NCBI RefSeq assembly: GCF_000701505.1
Contig: NZ_KL370786.1
Span: forward strand, 512,468 to 576,467
From: Dyadobacter crusticola DSM 16708
GTDB lineage: Bacteria > Bacteroidota > Bacteroidia > Cytophagales > Spirosomataceae
Length of the DNA stretch: 64,000 nt
Direction of reading: 5' to 3'
Shown here: in pieces, positions 1 through 7,545 of the stretch
Layout: the number at the start of each line of letters is the position of its first letter
Position numbering within the stretch: the stretch's first letter is position 1
Program-made: the position numbers and the translations under genes
The notes under the pieces: generated by a model
What the model saw: only the letters and a program-made list of their open reading frames with translations
Database searches by the model: none
What the model was told of the DNA's origin: nothing

Positions 1-805
1 CCTCCGAAAAACTGGAATGGTTCTGATAACCCACCTTCATGTAAATGCCCGAGGGGCTTTCCTCGAATGATTTAAGTAAATCAGCGGCTAATTCAAGTCT
101 GCGGGCGAGCAGCCATTTCTGCGGAGAGGTTTGATAAATCTCGCTGAACTTCCGCTTGAATGTGGAAGTACTCATGTGACAGAGGAAGGCAAGGTCGTCG
201 ACAGTGGTGGGCTGACCGATCTGGCTTTCGACAACTTTCTTTATTTGCAATTGCTGTTTGTCGCGGGTCAGGATTTCAATTGCGTGAAACCGTTCCGGAT
301 CGGACTGAAAAAGGTACAACAACAGTTCTTCAATTCTTAGCAACCGGATTTCCGCCGGTAAGGTCCCGCCATTGCCAAATAAGGTTTTCAACGAGTTAGT
401 AAAGTGCCTAATGAAACTGTCTTGCTTGAAAATCAAAAATGGCTGCTTGTCGGCCTTCGATGTATTTCGTTTGAGCAGATGCTCATACTTGATCAAAAAC
501 CGGTTAAAAACCTCATTGCTGAAATAAAAAAGGATGCTTGTAAACTGATCCGTGTCAGCAAGCAGCTCGGAGGTAAGCACGTTACCGGTTGACAGGACGA
601 CCAACTCACCTGCATGCACGACCGCCGTCGCATCCGGGTAAATAATGGTTTTCTTTCCACTCACCAGCAGGTTAATCATATTCTGATTTAACACAATTCT
701 GTTTTTTACCGAATCCCGATCAGAACTGTAATATCGAATGACGACATCGTCCGGCTGTATCGCAGAACCATCCAGAAGATCATCAGGCAAATAGTAAGTG
801 TTCAT
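1..805 (-). CDS. AraC-family transcriptional regulator (C-terminus cut by window edge)
   Basis: An open minus-strand frame of 268 codons runs from an ATG at 805 off the left edge without a stop. The N-terminal ~190 residues look like an effector-binding domain. The first helix-turn-helix is complete (DDLAFLCHMSTSTFKRKF, where serine/threonine-rich recognition residues precede KRKF), followed by the usual linker SPQKWLLARRLELAADLL. The second helix-turn-helix begins at GYQNHSSFSE and is cut off. An in-frame ATG at 829 would add eight residues; I prefer 805 because the sequence before it is A-rich and the 829 start overlaps the stop of the upstream exonuclease fragment. Targets are unknown. Confidence 0.85.
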   Translation of the reverse strand, partial: MNTYYLPDDLLDGSAIQPDDVVIRYYSSDRDSVKNRIVLNQNMINLLVSGKKTIIYPDATAVVHAGELVVLSTGNVLTSELLADTDQFTSILFYFSNEVFNRFLIKYEHLLKRNTSKADKQPFLIFKQDSFIRHFTNSLKTLFGNGGTLPAEIRLLRIEELLLYLFQSDPERFHAIEILTRDKQQLQIKKVVESQIGQPTTVDDLAFLCHMSTSTFKRKFSEIYQTSPQKWLLARRLELAADLLKSFEESPSGIYMKVGYQNHSSFSE

Positions 806-825
806 TTTCAAGTTTATGTTTCTTT

Positions 826-1085
826 TCATCCGTTACTACAATCCAGGCCGGTTGCATGATCGCTGAATTTCTCACAGCCGCGGACGTGCTTGTCCACACC
901 TGCCTCGATCAACCGCGGAGCCACCTGCGGACTTAACTGCAAATGGTCCAATCGCAGTCTGCATTTCGGCCATACGCATTTCGAAGATAGTCGCAGAAAG
1001 TGTAAATAGTTTCATCGGGGTGCAGATGCCTGATCGAATCGGTCCAGCCATGACGTGCCAGTTCTTTGTAAGCTTTGTGCTGCTG
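826..1085 (-). pseudogene. Remnant of exodeoxyribonuclease III C-terminus, frameshifted
   Basis: Translation of the minus strand gives, in one frame, an exonuclease III-like stretch (GWTDSIRHLHPDE, YTFCDYLRNAYGRNA). After a shift near 965 another frame continues with LRLDHLQLSPQV, then GVDKHVRGCEKFSDHA and a stop at 826. These are the conserved C-terminal blocks of the XthA family, including the catalytic SDH motif. The N-terminal two thirds of the enzyme and any start are missing, and the two blocks lie in different frames, so this is a decayed fragment. The stop overlaps an alternative start of the AraC gene. Confidence 0.75.
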
Positions 1086-1137
1086 ACATTCCACCTATTT
1101 GACTACATTGAAGACAATATTAAATTCTATTAGAAGT

Positions 1138-1269
1138 ATGAAGCGACAACTCCTAGCTCTCTTTCTTTTATCCTTATCGTTCTCCACATATTCGCAAATG
1201 CAACCCATCCAAAATCTTCCTACTATAAGCCCGGAGGATGCTGGTTTCAACAAGGATTCCATTGATTAG
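1138..1269 (+). pseudogene. Truncated start of a secreted serine hydrolase (43 codons)
   Basis: The ATG at 1138 opens a 43-codon frame that begins with a clear signal peptide (MKRQLLALFLLSLSFSTYSQ) and then reads NLPTISPEDAGFNKDSID before a stop. The segment after the signal resembles the conserved beginning of beta-lactamase-type (class C) serine hydrolases, where a P-E-x-x-GF-x-x-x-x-L/I-D block starts the mature protein. Nothing recognisable follows the stop, so this is probably the 5' stub of a degraded gene. A genuine small secreted peptide is a less likely alternative. Confidence 0.45.
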
Positions 1270-1418
1270 AAAAAAAGCCATAGAAAAACATGAGCTAACA
1301 TTGCATTGGCACTATAACTAGGAACGGATATAGGCTCAACATTTCACTAGGATTTAGCTGTTTTCATAATTTCGGCTGATGGAGTTTCTTTTTCGGAGAT
1401 AACGCCCTTTTCGTGTCT

Positions 1419-1691
1419 TCAATTGATAAGTGAGGCAAACGATATGATTTCGGATACGCGAGGTTTCAACGTAAGTTCAGAATCTGCACCTTCAAATTCC
1501 CTTCCGCGGGTACTTGTTTGCTCAGCCACAGCTTTTTCGCTGGTAGCCGGACCTACTTCGAATATTTCTGCTGCACCAGTAGAAATCATTAGGTTAAATG
1601 TTGCAGGTACCTGATCCCCTTCCGTATTTATTGGATAGAAGAAACCAGTAAAACGACTTTCATCAAAAATCCCAGAGGGTTTAACAATCAC
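1419..1691 (-). CDS. Hypothetical protein, 91 aa, downstream of merR-like gene
   Basis: A minus-strand frame overlaps the end of the MerR-type gene and continues to 1419. Only non-ATG starts are available: GTG at 1691 or TTG at 1721. The product is beta-rich with an acidic, small-residue composition (for example FFYPINTEGDQVPATFNLM) and a plausible codon pattern. No domain is recognised. It could be a translationally coupled partner of the regulator or a fragment of a larger protein. A frame of about 63 codons on the opposite strand looks less protein-like. Confidence 0.35.
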   Translation of the reverse strand: MIVKPSGIFDESRFTGFFYPINTEGDQVPATFNLMISTGAAEIFEVGPATSEKAVAEQTSTRGREFEGADSELTLKPRVSEIISFASLIN

Positions 1692-2043
1692 CGTTCTTAA
1701 TATCTTCAACCGTTTTGACAAGGCTGTCTTTCACTTGTTCTAATTGACGGATTTTCAAATTGACTTCGCTGATTTTTGCATTAAATAGGTTTACCTTATC
1801 AGCGATCGTCAGTTTATTGTCTTTCCAGCTCTCAAGAAGAAATTTTATTTCAGCTAAGGTAAAGCCTACCTCTTTTGCTTCTCTAATTAAAGCTATTTTG
1901 TCAACCAGATCTTCTTCATAGCATCTGTAATTGTTGGTTTTAACGGTGTTGTCAACCAGGCCTTTGTAAAACCCCAGGCTTTCATAATAGCGTAATGTGG
2001 GTATAGGTACCCCTGTCCGTTTAGATAATTCATTGATGAGCAT
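1681..2043 (-). CDS. MerR-family transcriptional regulator
   Basis: The 120-residue product has the N-terminal MerR winged helix (INELSKRTGVPIPTLRYYESLGF at residues 3-25, then NNYRCYEEDLVDKI) followed by a long dimerisation coiled coil (about residues 75-115). It ends right after the coiled coil without a dedicated effector domain; the only late cysteine is the C-terminal residue, so metal sensing of the usual kind is not evident. It is divergent from the short-chain dehydrogenase at 2136 and most likely controls it from the 92-bp intergenic region. Similar regulators often respond to oxidants or small organic molecules. Confidence 0.9.
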   Translation of the reverse strand: MLINELSKRTGVPIPTLRYYESLGFYKGLVDNTVKTNNYRCYEEDLVDKIALIREAKEVGFTLAEIKFLLESWKDNKLTIADKVNLFNAKISEVNLKIRQLEQVKDSLVKTVEDIKNGDC

Positions 2044-2060
2044 AGCTGCGTTATAAAAAT

Positions 2061-2090
2061 ATATTTTGACTATTAAGTATACTTCATACT
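2061..2090. promoter_or_regulatory. Candidate MerR operator between divergent genes
   Basis: The gap between the MerR-type gene and the dehydrogenase contains TTGACT at 2066-2071 and a perfect 10-bp palindrome AAGTATACTT at 2075-2084. MerR proteins bind dyads lying between promoter elements of the gene they activate. The position fits autoregulation and control of the divergent gene, but no -10-type element could be assigned with confidence. Confidence 0.4.
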
Positions 2091-2135
2091 TGTTAGTTAC
2101 AAAACTACAGTATTGCTTTACAACCAGAAAGGAAA

Positions 2136-3062
2136 ATGGTAAATAAATCGAACATGACTTACTGGAGTTATAATGATATTCCGGACCAAAACGGACGCGT
2201 GGCTCTTGTTACCGGCGGTCCTTCCGGCATCGGTTTTCACATCGCACTAATGCTGGCAAAAAAAGGAGCGGAGGTAATATTAACCTATCGTGACTTTGAT
2301 AAAGCTCAGGAAGCAATGGATAAGATTGTTGCTGAATATCCCGAAGCGAAAGTAGCTGCCGTGAAACTTGATCTGGCTGATCTAACATCAGTAGCTGAAT
2401 GTGCCGCTGAGTTAAAAGAAAAGTACAATAAGCTCGACGTGCTTATTAACAATGCAGGCGTAATGGTTCCTCCGTTCACTAAAACCCAACAAGGTTTTGA
2501 ATTACAGATGGGCACAAATCATTTAGGGCATTTCGCACTCACAGGGCTATTGCTGCCTATCCTTATTCATACCCCAGGATCAAGAATCGTGTCCGTTTCA
2601 AGCCTTGCTGCAATTATTGGCAAAGTCAGCCTGGACGATTTAAACTATAGGCACCGACGGTATAATAAATGGGAAGCTTATGGACAAAGTAAGCTGGCCA
2701 ACCTGTTATTTATTCAGGAGTTATCCAAAAGATTAACAGAACATAAAGTCCAAAGTATTGCAGTTGCGTCACATCCGGGAGGCTCACCTACCAACCTGCA
2801 AAGAACCAGTAGTTACTTTATGAAGAAAATTCTGACGCCATTAATTTCGCAGTCTCCTTCACAGGCCGCACTGCCAACTTTAAGAGCTGCTTGTGACCCC
2901 GCTGTTTTGAGTGGTTCTTACTGGGGCCCTTCCTCTTTTTTCGGTTTGAGAGGTTATCCTAAACAAGCCACTATTCCTTCCAGGGCACTTGATATAAATG
3001 TGAGCAGCCAGCTATGGGAGCTTAGTGAGAAGCTAACCGGTGTACTGTATAGATTTGACTGA
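2136..3062 (+). CDS. Short-chain dehydrogenase/reductase
   Basis: This 308-residue classical-type SDR carries the cofactor loop TGGPSGIG (about residues 26-33), the NNAGV motif, the catalytic serine in SVSSLAA and the YGQSK catalytic Tyr/Lys pair. The length and C-terminal half resemble the retinol dehydrogenase/WWOX-like group, which uses NADP(H) to reduce carbonyls. Its substrate is not predictable. An alternative start at 2154 would shorten it by six residues. It probably forms a transcript with the NAD(P)-binding protein 31 bp downstream, under the divergent MerR regulator. Confidence 0.92.
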   Translation: MVNKSNMTYWSYNDIPDQNGRVALVTGGPSGIGFHIALMLAKKGAEVILTYRDFDKAQEAMDKIVAEYPEAKVAAVKLDLADLTSVAECAAELKEKYNKLDVLINNAGVMVPPFTKTQQGFELQMGTNHLGHFALTGLLLPILIHTPGSRIVSVSSLAAIIGKVSLDDLNYRHRRYNKWEAYGQSKLANLLFIQELSKRLTEHKVQSIAVASHPGGSPTNLQRTSSYFMKKILTPLISQSPSQAALPTLRAACDPAVLSGSYWGPSSFFGLRGYPKQATIPSRALDINVSSQLWELSEKLTGVLYRFD

Positions 3063-3093
3063 ATGTAATGGATATTTAAGGATAAAGGAAAGT

Positions 3094-3729
3094 ATGAAAA
3101 ACATTGCAGTAATAGGTGCAACAGGTTCGGCAGGGAAAGAGGTAGTTCGTTTAGCACTTAGTTTAAATTACAACGTAACTGTTGTAGTTAGAAACCCTGC
3201 CCGCATTCACCCGGAAATGAACCTCACCATTGTCAAAGGGGATGTAATGGATATAGAAAGCCTTAAAGAAGCATTTATGAATATTGATGTCGTCATCAGT
3301 TGCTTTGGGCCTTCTAATGGAAGGAAACCAGGAAATATTATGTCAGTGGGCACTTCCAACATTGTTCGGGCGTGTGAAAAGGGTGGGGTTGCCCATTTCA
3401 TTTTTATGAGTGGAATTTTGCAAACAGACGGCAGCGAACTTACTTGGTTAAACAGGTTGGGCATCCAGATTATCAGATCATTTTTTAGGGAAGTCTATAT
3501 GGACAAGATTACTGGTGAAGCATCCATTCAAACAAGTTCTTTGGATTGGACCATTGTTCGTGCGGTTGGACTAACCAAATCTAGGCCAACAGGGAAATAT
3601 AAAGCAGGTGTTTCTATTCGAGTTTCACCTTTTAAGCCAATGTCATTTGAAGATATGGCTTTATGTTTACTTGACGCCGTCGAAAATGCAGCGTGGACGC
3701 GGAAAATAATTAACGTAGGAAAAGCTTAG
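3094..3729 (+). CDS. NAD(P)-binding protein, NmrA/atypical SDR type
   Basis: The ATG at 3094 follows an AAAGGAAAG purine stretch and starts directly with the Rossmann strand IAVIGATGSAGKEVV, so I use it rather than an in-frame ATG at 3040 that overlaps the upstream gene. The 211-residue product has the G-A-T-G-x-x-G loop and the conserved D in GDVMD. It lacks a classical YxxxK pair, as is usual for atypical SDRs of the NmrA/YwnB type. Such proteins are redox sensors or reductases. It is cotranscribed with the preceding dehydrogenase by position. Confidence 0.88.
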   Translation: MKNIAVIGATGSAGKEVVRLALSLNYNVTVVVRNPARIHPEMNLTIVKGDVMDIESLKEAFMNIDVVISCFGPSNGRKPGNIMSVGTSNIVRACEKGGVAHFIFMSGILQTDGSELTWLNRLGIQIIRSFFREVYMDKITGEASIQTSSLDWTIVRAVGLTKSRPTGKYKAGVSIRVSPFKPMSFEDMALCLLDAVENAAWTRKIINVGKA

Positions 3730-4092
3730 AAGAGCTCCAAGGTGTCCAATGTAAACAATATCATACGGCTAATCCCATGTTCACAGGTAATCTGAACAAC
3801 TGTTTATCCGTTCTGCTGTTGTTTAAGGATGCGAAAATCTGGGTTGCGCTGAATCGGTTCTTCTTCATTTTTCTTTCCTATATGAAATATAATCGGAAGC
3901 CTCTATTTATTCGATGATCACTTTTATGGGAGCTGACAGCCCCAAACAGGAATCATAGGTAGAAAGGTCTCCCAAACATCTTTCAAACAAAGACGAGTTC
4001 ACCGCTATTTGATGCGCCTTAGTGGGCATCGTTGCTTCGCGATAGACCGCAATGCAGTTAGCAATAGCTCAATTCGAAAGTTATTGGATTAA
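3730..4092. other. 363-bp gap with possible coding remnant
   Basis: No intact gene is seen. On the minus strand a frame ending at about 3912 reads AIANCIAVYREA, then MPTKAHQIAVNSSLFERCLG and LSAPIKVIIE before its stop, which looks protein-like but is only about 53 codons long and bounded by a stop on its upstream side. It may be a relic of a lost gene. The rest shows no promoter or terminator that I can defend. Confidence 0.3.
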
Positions 4093-5007
4093 ATGATATC
4101 TGCAAAGCTTCCCCCTTTTTTAAGTCCTTCATCAGTTGGAGATGTAGAGCAACGCCAATCTTTCAGATTAGCATCTTTGCTGATCATTGTTTTTTTGATG
4201 ACGATCTCATGCAAGGAGCGGCAGGCCGATCCTGAGAAAGTTTCAAATTTGCTTTTGGAAGAAGGTGGAGCTTGTCGCATTACCTCATATAAATGGGATA
4301 TAGGCAATGGTGGTGCACCATGGGATGTTGTGCATTACTACAATGGCTCGAAGCTAGAATATTACACTACTTCATATAATGACATTGGGAGCGGTAATCT
4401 GATCAGTAAAAAGACAAGTATAAGATATAATGAGAACGGCAATCCCGCGAGCGTTGATAATTTAGTGAGATTTCAGTATAACGAAAGCGGGCTTTTAGAA
4501 AGCGTAACCAGATATATTAATCATCGACCCGCTGGTGCGGGATATAGCACGGATACGGTGCCGGAGTATAAGGCTTACTTGACATGGAAGAATGGGCAGA
4601 TTGTAAATCTTGTTGAGTCGTTCTTCTTGCGTGTAAGAATATCACAAAATATCTACCAATTCGAAGAGCAGCCGCCTTGGGCATATACTACGTTTTTTTA
4701 TGACGACAATGGCAACATTACCAGGAAGGAGATCCTTGATGTTAATAAAGACTTGATGGCATCAGCTTCTTTCGAGTATGATAAGACCCCTAATCCTTTG
4801 AGAAATCGATTTATACTTAGTGGAGATTATCGGTTTCAAAATCAGTTGTTTTCCAAAAACAATTGCACAAAGATAAACCCTACTTATCCAAACGTAGCCG
4901 AGGGGCCAGGGTTAAACAAATCATACCAATATGGCAGCAATAATTATCCCCTGAATGGCTTTTTAGGAGACGGACAACTGATAGATATCAAGTACGAATG
5001 CAACTGA
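4093..5007 (+). CDS. Hypothetical lipoprotein with text-like YD-type repeats
   Basis: The 304-residue product has an unusually long 25-residue N-region before the hydrophobic segment LASLLIIVFLMTISC, whose end is a lipobox with the acylated cysteine at about residue 40. The mature part repeats short blocks of the form YNENGNP / YNESGLLESV / YDDNGNITRKE, the pattern found in DUF4595-like and RHS/YD-type Bacteroidota surface lipoproteins. It contains two cysteines near the C-terminus. It is probably an exported surface protein; the function is unknown. A true start downstream of the annotated ATG is possible because the N-region is atypical. Confidence 0.75.
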   Translation: MISAKLPPFLSPSSVGDVEQRQSFRLASLLIIVFLMTISCKERQADPEKVSNLLLEEGGACRITSYKWDIGNGGAPWDVVHYYNGSKLEYYTTSYNDIGSGNLISKKTSIRYNENGNPASVDNLVRFQYNESGLLESVTRYINHRPAGAGYSTDTVPEYKAYLTWKNGQIVNLVESFFLRVRISQNIYQFEEQPPWAYTTFFYDDNGNITRKEILDVNKDLMASASFEYDKTPNPLRNRFILSGDYRFQNQLFSKNNCTKINPTYPNVAEGPGLNKSYQYGSNNYPLNGFLGDGQLIDIKYECN

Positions 5008-5267
5008 TTCCGATTAAGGAAAGCCAAATGGAAATAGGGCAAAATCCATTTGCCCAGGATTATTCGCGGGAAAAGCACTAAAAGGGAGAGATGTTGTTGC
5101 CGAACTGAGCCGAATCCGTTTGATGGAAGGCTGTTTTCCAAAATGGTCATGCTTGTCCATTAATCTCTAACACCCATTATGATCATCCTCTGAACCTAAG
5201 TTCGTAAGTCACGCTCCCACAACGTTGGCAATCGTTGACATATAATATTTTCACAGTGCGAGGAAGC

Positions 5268-6164
5268 CTAATTGAAACTGGCCCGGTATTCCATGGGAGA
5301 CATATTGGTCTTGTTCTTGAACAACTTGTGAAAGGATTGAGGGTACTCAAATCCCATTTGGTAAGCGATCTCACTCACCTGTAAGTTGGTTGTGGACAAC
5401 AGCTGCTTGGCTCTTTCGATCACTTTCGCCTGAATATGCTGCTGGGCCGTCTGGCCCGAGGTGATCCGCAGCATGTCGCTCAGATAGTCAGCAGACAAGT
5501 TTAGCTCTTTGGCGATTTGTTGTACGGTCGGCAATCCTTTTTGCTGATCCCAGAACTGGTCAAGTACGGTTTCGAGACGGGTCAGTATCTCATCATTGGC
5601 CACTTTGCGGGTGATGAACTGACGGGCATAAAACCTGCTGCTGTATTGCAGCAAAAGCTCAATCTGGGCGATCATCACGTCCTGGCTGAAACTGTCGATG
5701 CCGCTTTGGTATTCGCTTTCTATGTTAGAGAATATGCCTTCTATCTTCGTCTGTTCCTGCTCAGACAAATGCAGGGCTTCATGGAGTTCGTAAGAGAAAA
5801 AATGGAAGTTGCGAATCCTGGCGGCCAATGACGTATTGGCGATGAAATCGGGATGAAACATCAGGGTCATGCCACCGGGCGGTTTCGTGCTCGGGCTCAG
5901 TTTCATCAGCAATTGGAGAGGAGAAATAAATGCCATCATTCCTTCATCAAAGTCATAATGCCGGTGCCCGTATTTCAACTTGCCATCATAATCCTTCTTG
6001 ATGGAAATGCAGTAGAAATTCAGGGTGAAGTGCTGCAATTCAGATAAATTACTGAAAACAGCATCTTCATGCCGGAACACGCTGACCAGCGGATGCTTGG
6101 GCTTAGGCAGTCCGAGCAGGCGGTGCTGCTCGGATATGGAATTGATGAGGTATGGCTTGTTCAC
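5268..6164 (-). CDS. AraC-family transcriptional regulator
   Basis: This 298-residue regulator has an N-terminal cupin-like sensor region (about 1-190) and a C-terminal pair of helix-turn-helix motifs: QIAKELNLSADYLSDML and VSEIAYQMGFEYPQSFHKLF, ending in the usual MSPMEYRASF. It is full length for the family. It lies 9 bp downstream of the alcohol dehydrogenase on the same strand, so the two are probably one transcript, and the regulator probably acts on that operon. The inducer is unknown. Confidence 0.92.
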   Translation of the reverse strand: MNKPYLINSISEQHRLLGLPKPKHPLVSVFRHEDAVFSNLSELQHFTLNFYCISIKKDYDGKLKYGHRHYDFDEGMMAFISPLQLLMKLSPSTKPPGGMTLMFHPDFIANTSLAARIRNFHFFSYELHEALHLSEQEQTKIEGIFSNIESEYQSGIDSFSQDVMIAQIELLLQYSSRFYARQFITRKVANDEILTRLETVLDQFWDQQKGLPTVQQIAKELNLSADYLSDMLRITSGQTAQQHIQAKVIERAKQLLSTTNLQVSEIAYQMGFEYPQSFHKLFKNKTNMSPMEYRASFN

Positions 6165-6173
6165 CTTTTGAAA

Positions 6174-7214
6174 TTACAGGGTTTTCATGTCAATGACAAA
6201 ACGGTATCGGACGTCGCCTTTCTGCATCCGGTCGAAGGCGGTATGGATATCTTTGATGTCAATCAGCTCAATGTCAGATACAATGCCGTGTTCCGCGCAA
6301 AAATCCAGCATCTGCTGTGTTTCCGGTAAGCCGCCAGCGCCGGATCCGGCAATCACCTTGTTGCCCGTCGCCAGTGAGAAGGAGCTCACTTCCCAGGGCT
6401 TGGCCGGCATTCCGACATTAACATAAATCCCATTGGTTTTCAGGATTGAAAGGTAAGGATTAACATCACTGTTTCCGGACACGGTATCCAGCACAAAATC
6501 GAAGGTTTTAAAAGCGGCCTTCATCTGTTCCTCGTCTTTGGAAATAATGAAGTGGGACGCGCCGAGCTGTTTAGCAGCTTCCTGCTTGCCTGGAGAAGTG
6601 CTCAGCACCGTTACCTCCGCCCCCAATGCATTGCCAAATTTGACAGCCATATGCCCTAATCCTCCTAGACCGACAACAGCCAGTTTATGGCCTTTGCCCA
6701 CATTCCATCTTTTAAGCGGCGAGTAGGTCGTGATCCCGGCGCAAAGCAGCGGCGCCACGCCTGCCAGGTCGAGCTTTTCGGAGATATGATGCACAAAGTC
6801 CTCGTTGACAACGATGGTGTTCGAATACCCGCCGTAAACAGGCAAACCATCATGGCCCAGGTTATTGTAAGTTTGAACAGGGGCGACGGAGCAAAATTGC
6901 TCCTGGCCGTTCTTGCAATCCTGACACTCGCGGCATGAATCAACGATCACGCCTACACCGCCAAGATCTCCGACGCCGAACTTTTTGGTATCAGCGCCAA
7001 TGGCGCTGATACGTCCTACAATCTCATGGCCTGGGACCATTGGAAAAATGCCGGGAAACCATTCGTCGCGGGTGAGGTGAATGTCGGTATGACAAACCCC
7101 GCAGTACATAATTTCGATCTGTACATCGTGCGGGCCGATGTCGCGTCGTTCAAATTGCCAGGGCGCTAACGGGCTTTCCGCCGTTTGCGCCGCATATCCT
7201 TTTGCTGCTATCAT
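6174..7214 (-). CDS. Zinc-dependent NAD(P)(H) alcohol dehydrogenase, CAD/YahK type
   Basis: The 346-residue enzyme has the catalytic-zinc block CGVCHTD with a downstream GHE motif, the four-cysteine structural-zinc lobe (SCRECQDCKNGQEQFC) and the cofactor loop GLGGLGH. These are the signatures of cinnamyl-alcohol-dehydrogenase-like medium-chain reductases such as YahK/AdhC, which interconvert aldehydes and alcohols, usually with NADPH. The segment VGDLGGVGVIVDSC is slightly changed from the common VGDRVGVG form. It is first in a two-gene unit with the AraC regulator. Confidence 0.93.
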   Translation of the reverse strand: MIAAKGYAAQTAESPLAPWQFERRDIGPHDVQIEIMYCGVCHTDIHLTRDEWFPGIFPMVPGHEIVGRISAIGADTKKFGVGDLGGVGVIVDSCRECQDCKNGQEQFCSVAPVQTYNNLGHDGLPVYGGYSNTIVVNEDFVHHISEKLDLAGVAPLLCAGITTYSPLKRWNVGKGHKLAVVGLGGLGHMAVKFGNALGAEVTVLSTSPGKQEAAKQLGASHFIISKDEEQMKAAFKTFDFVLDTVSGNSDVNPYLSILKTNGIYVNVGMPAKPWEVSSFSLATGNKVIAGSGAGGLPETQQMLDFCAEHGIVSDIELIDIKDIHTAFDRMQKGDVRYRFVIDMKTL

Positions 7215-7346
7215 AAGTTGAGAATTAATGATACAAACTTAGGCAGCATCCGCCAGCAGCAATTATCCAGATCCGGGGAAAAGGTATCCGATTTTGCATA
7301 TTTTGAGATAAATCAATGGAAGAAATCTATACTAATTAACAAGGTT

Positions 7347-7425
7347 AAGGTGAGGTGTGAAAACCAGATTTTAGAATTTTTATATTTCTTCCGGTACCCC
7401 ACCTTTCTCAAAATCCAACCGTAAT
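7347..7425 (+). repeat. ~80-bp hairpin repeat, copy 1
   Basis: The element starts with AAGGTGAGGTGTGA and ends with CCGTAAT. Its arms AAGGTGAGGT (7347-7356) and ACCCCACCTT (7396-7405) pair with a single mismatch across an AT-rich loop. A second element with the same start, the same CCCCAC right arm and the same CCGTAAT end lies at 13299-13380 in the same orientation. It may be a dispersed intergenic repeat; a transcription terminator is less likely as no T-tract follows. Confidence 0.5.
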
Positions 7426-7463
7426 TATCGAAGACTTATCATCAGTTTTCAATCAGGAAAATT

Positions 7464-7488
7464 GCATGACTTGCCCAAGCATGACTTG
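7464..7488. promoter_or_regulatory. Direct repeat GCATGACTTG x2 upstream of PHP gene
   Basis: Two perfect copies of GCATGACTTG occur at 7464-7473 and 7479-7488, a 15-bp period, 58 bp before the start codon of the PHP-domain gene. Direct repeats of this kind are typical binding sites for response-regulator dimers, but no cognate regulator is adjacent. Confidence 0.3.
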
Positions 7489-7545
7489 TAAGTTATCAAT
7501 GGGTTAACATTCTTCTGATGCCATAAATACGACTTTACGGAATCC

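Larger units (their letters stand above)
7215..7545. other. 331-bp AT-rich gap with a hairpin repeat and direct repeats
   Basis: No gene is seen between the divergent alcohol dehydrogenase and PHP-domain gene. The gap contains an ~80-bp hairpin element (7347-7425) and a direct repeat at 7464-7488, both listed separately. Confidence 0.6.
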
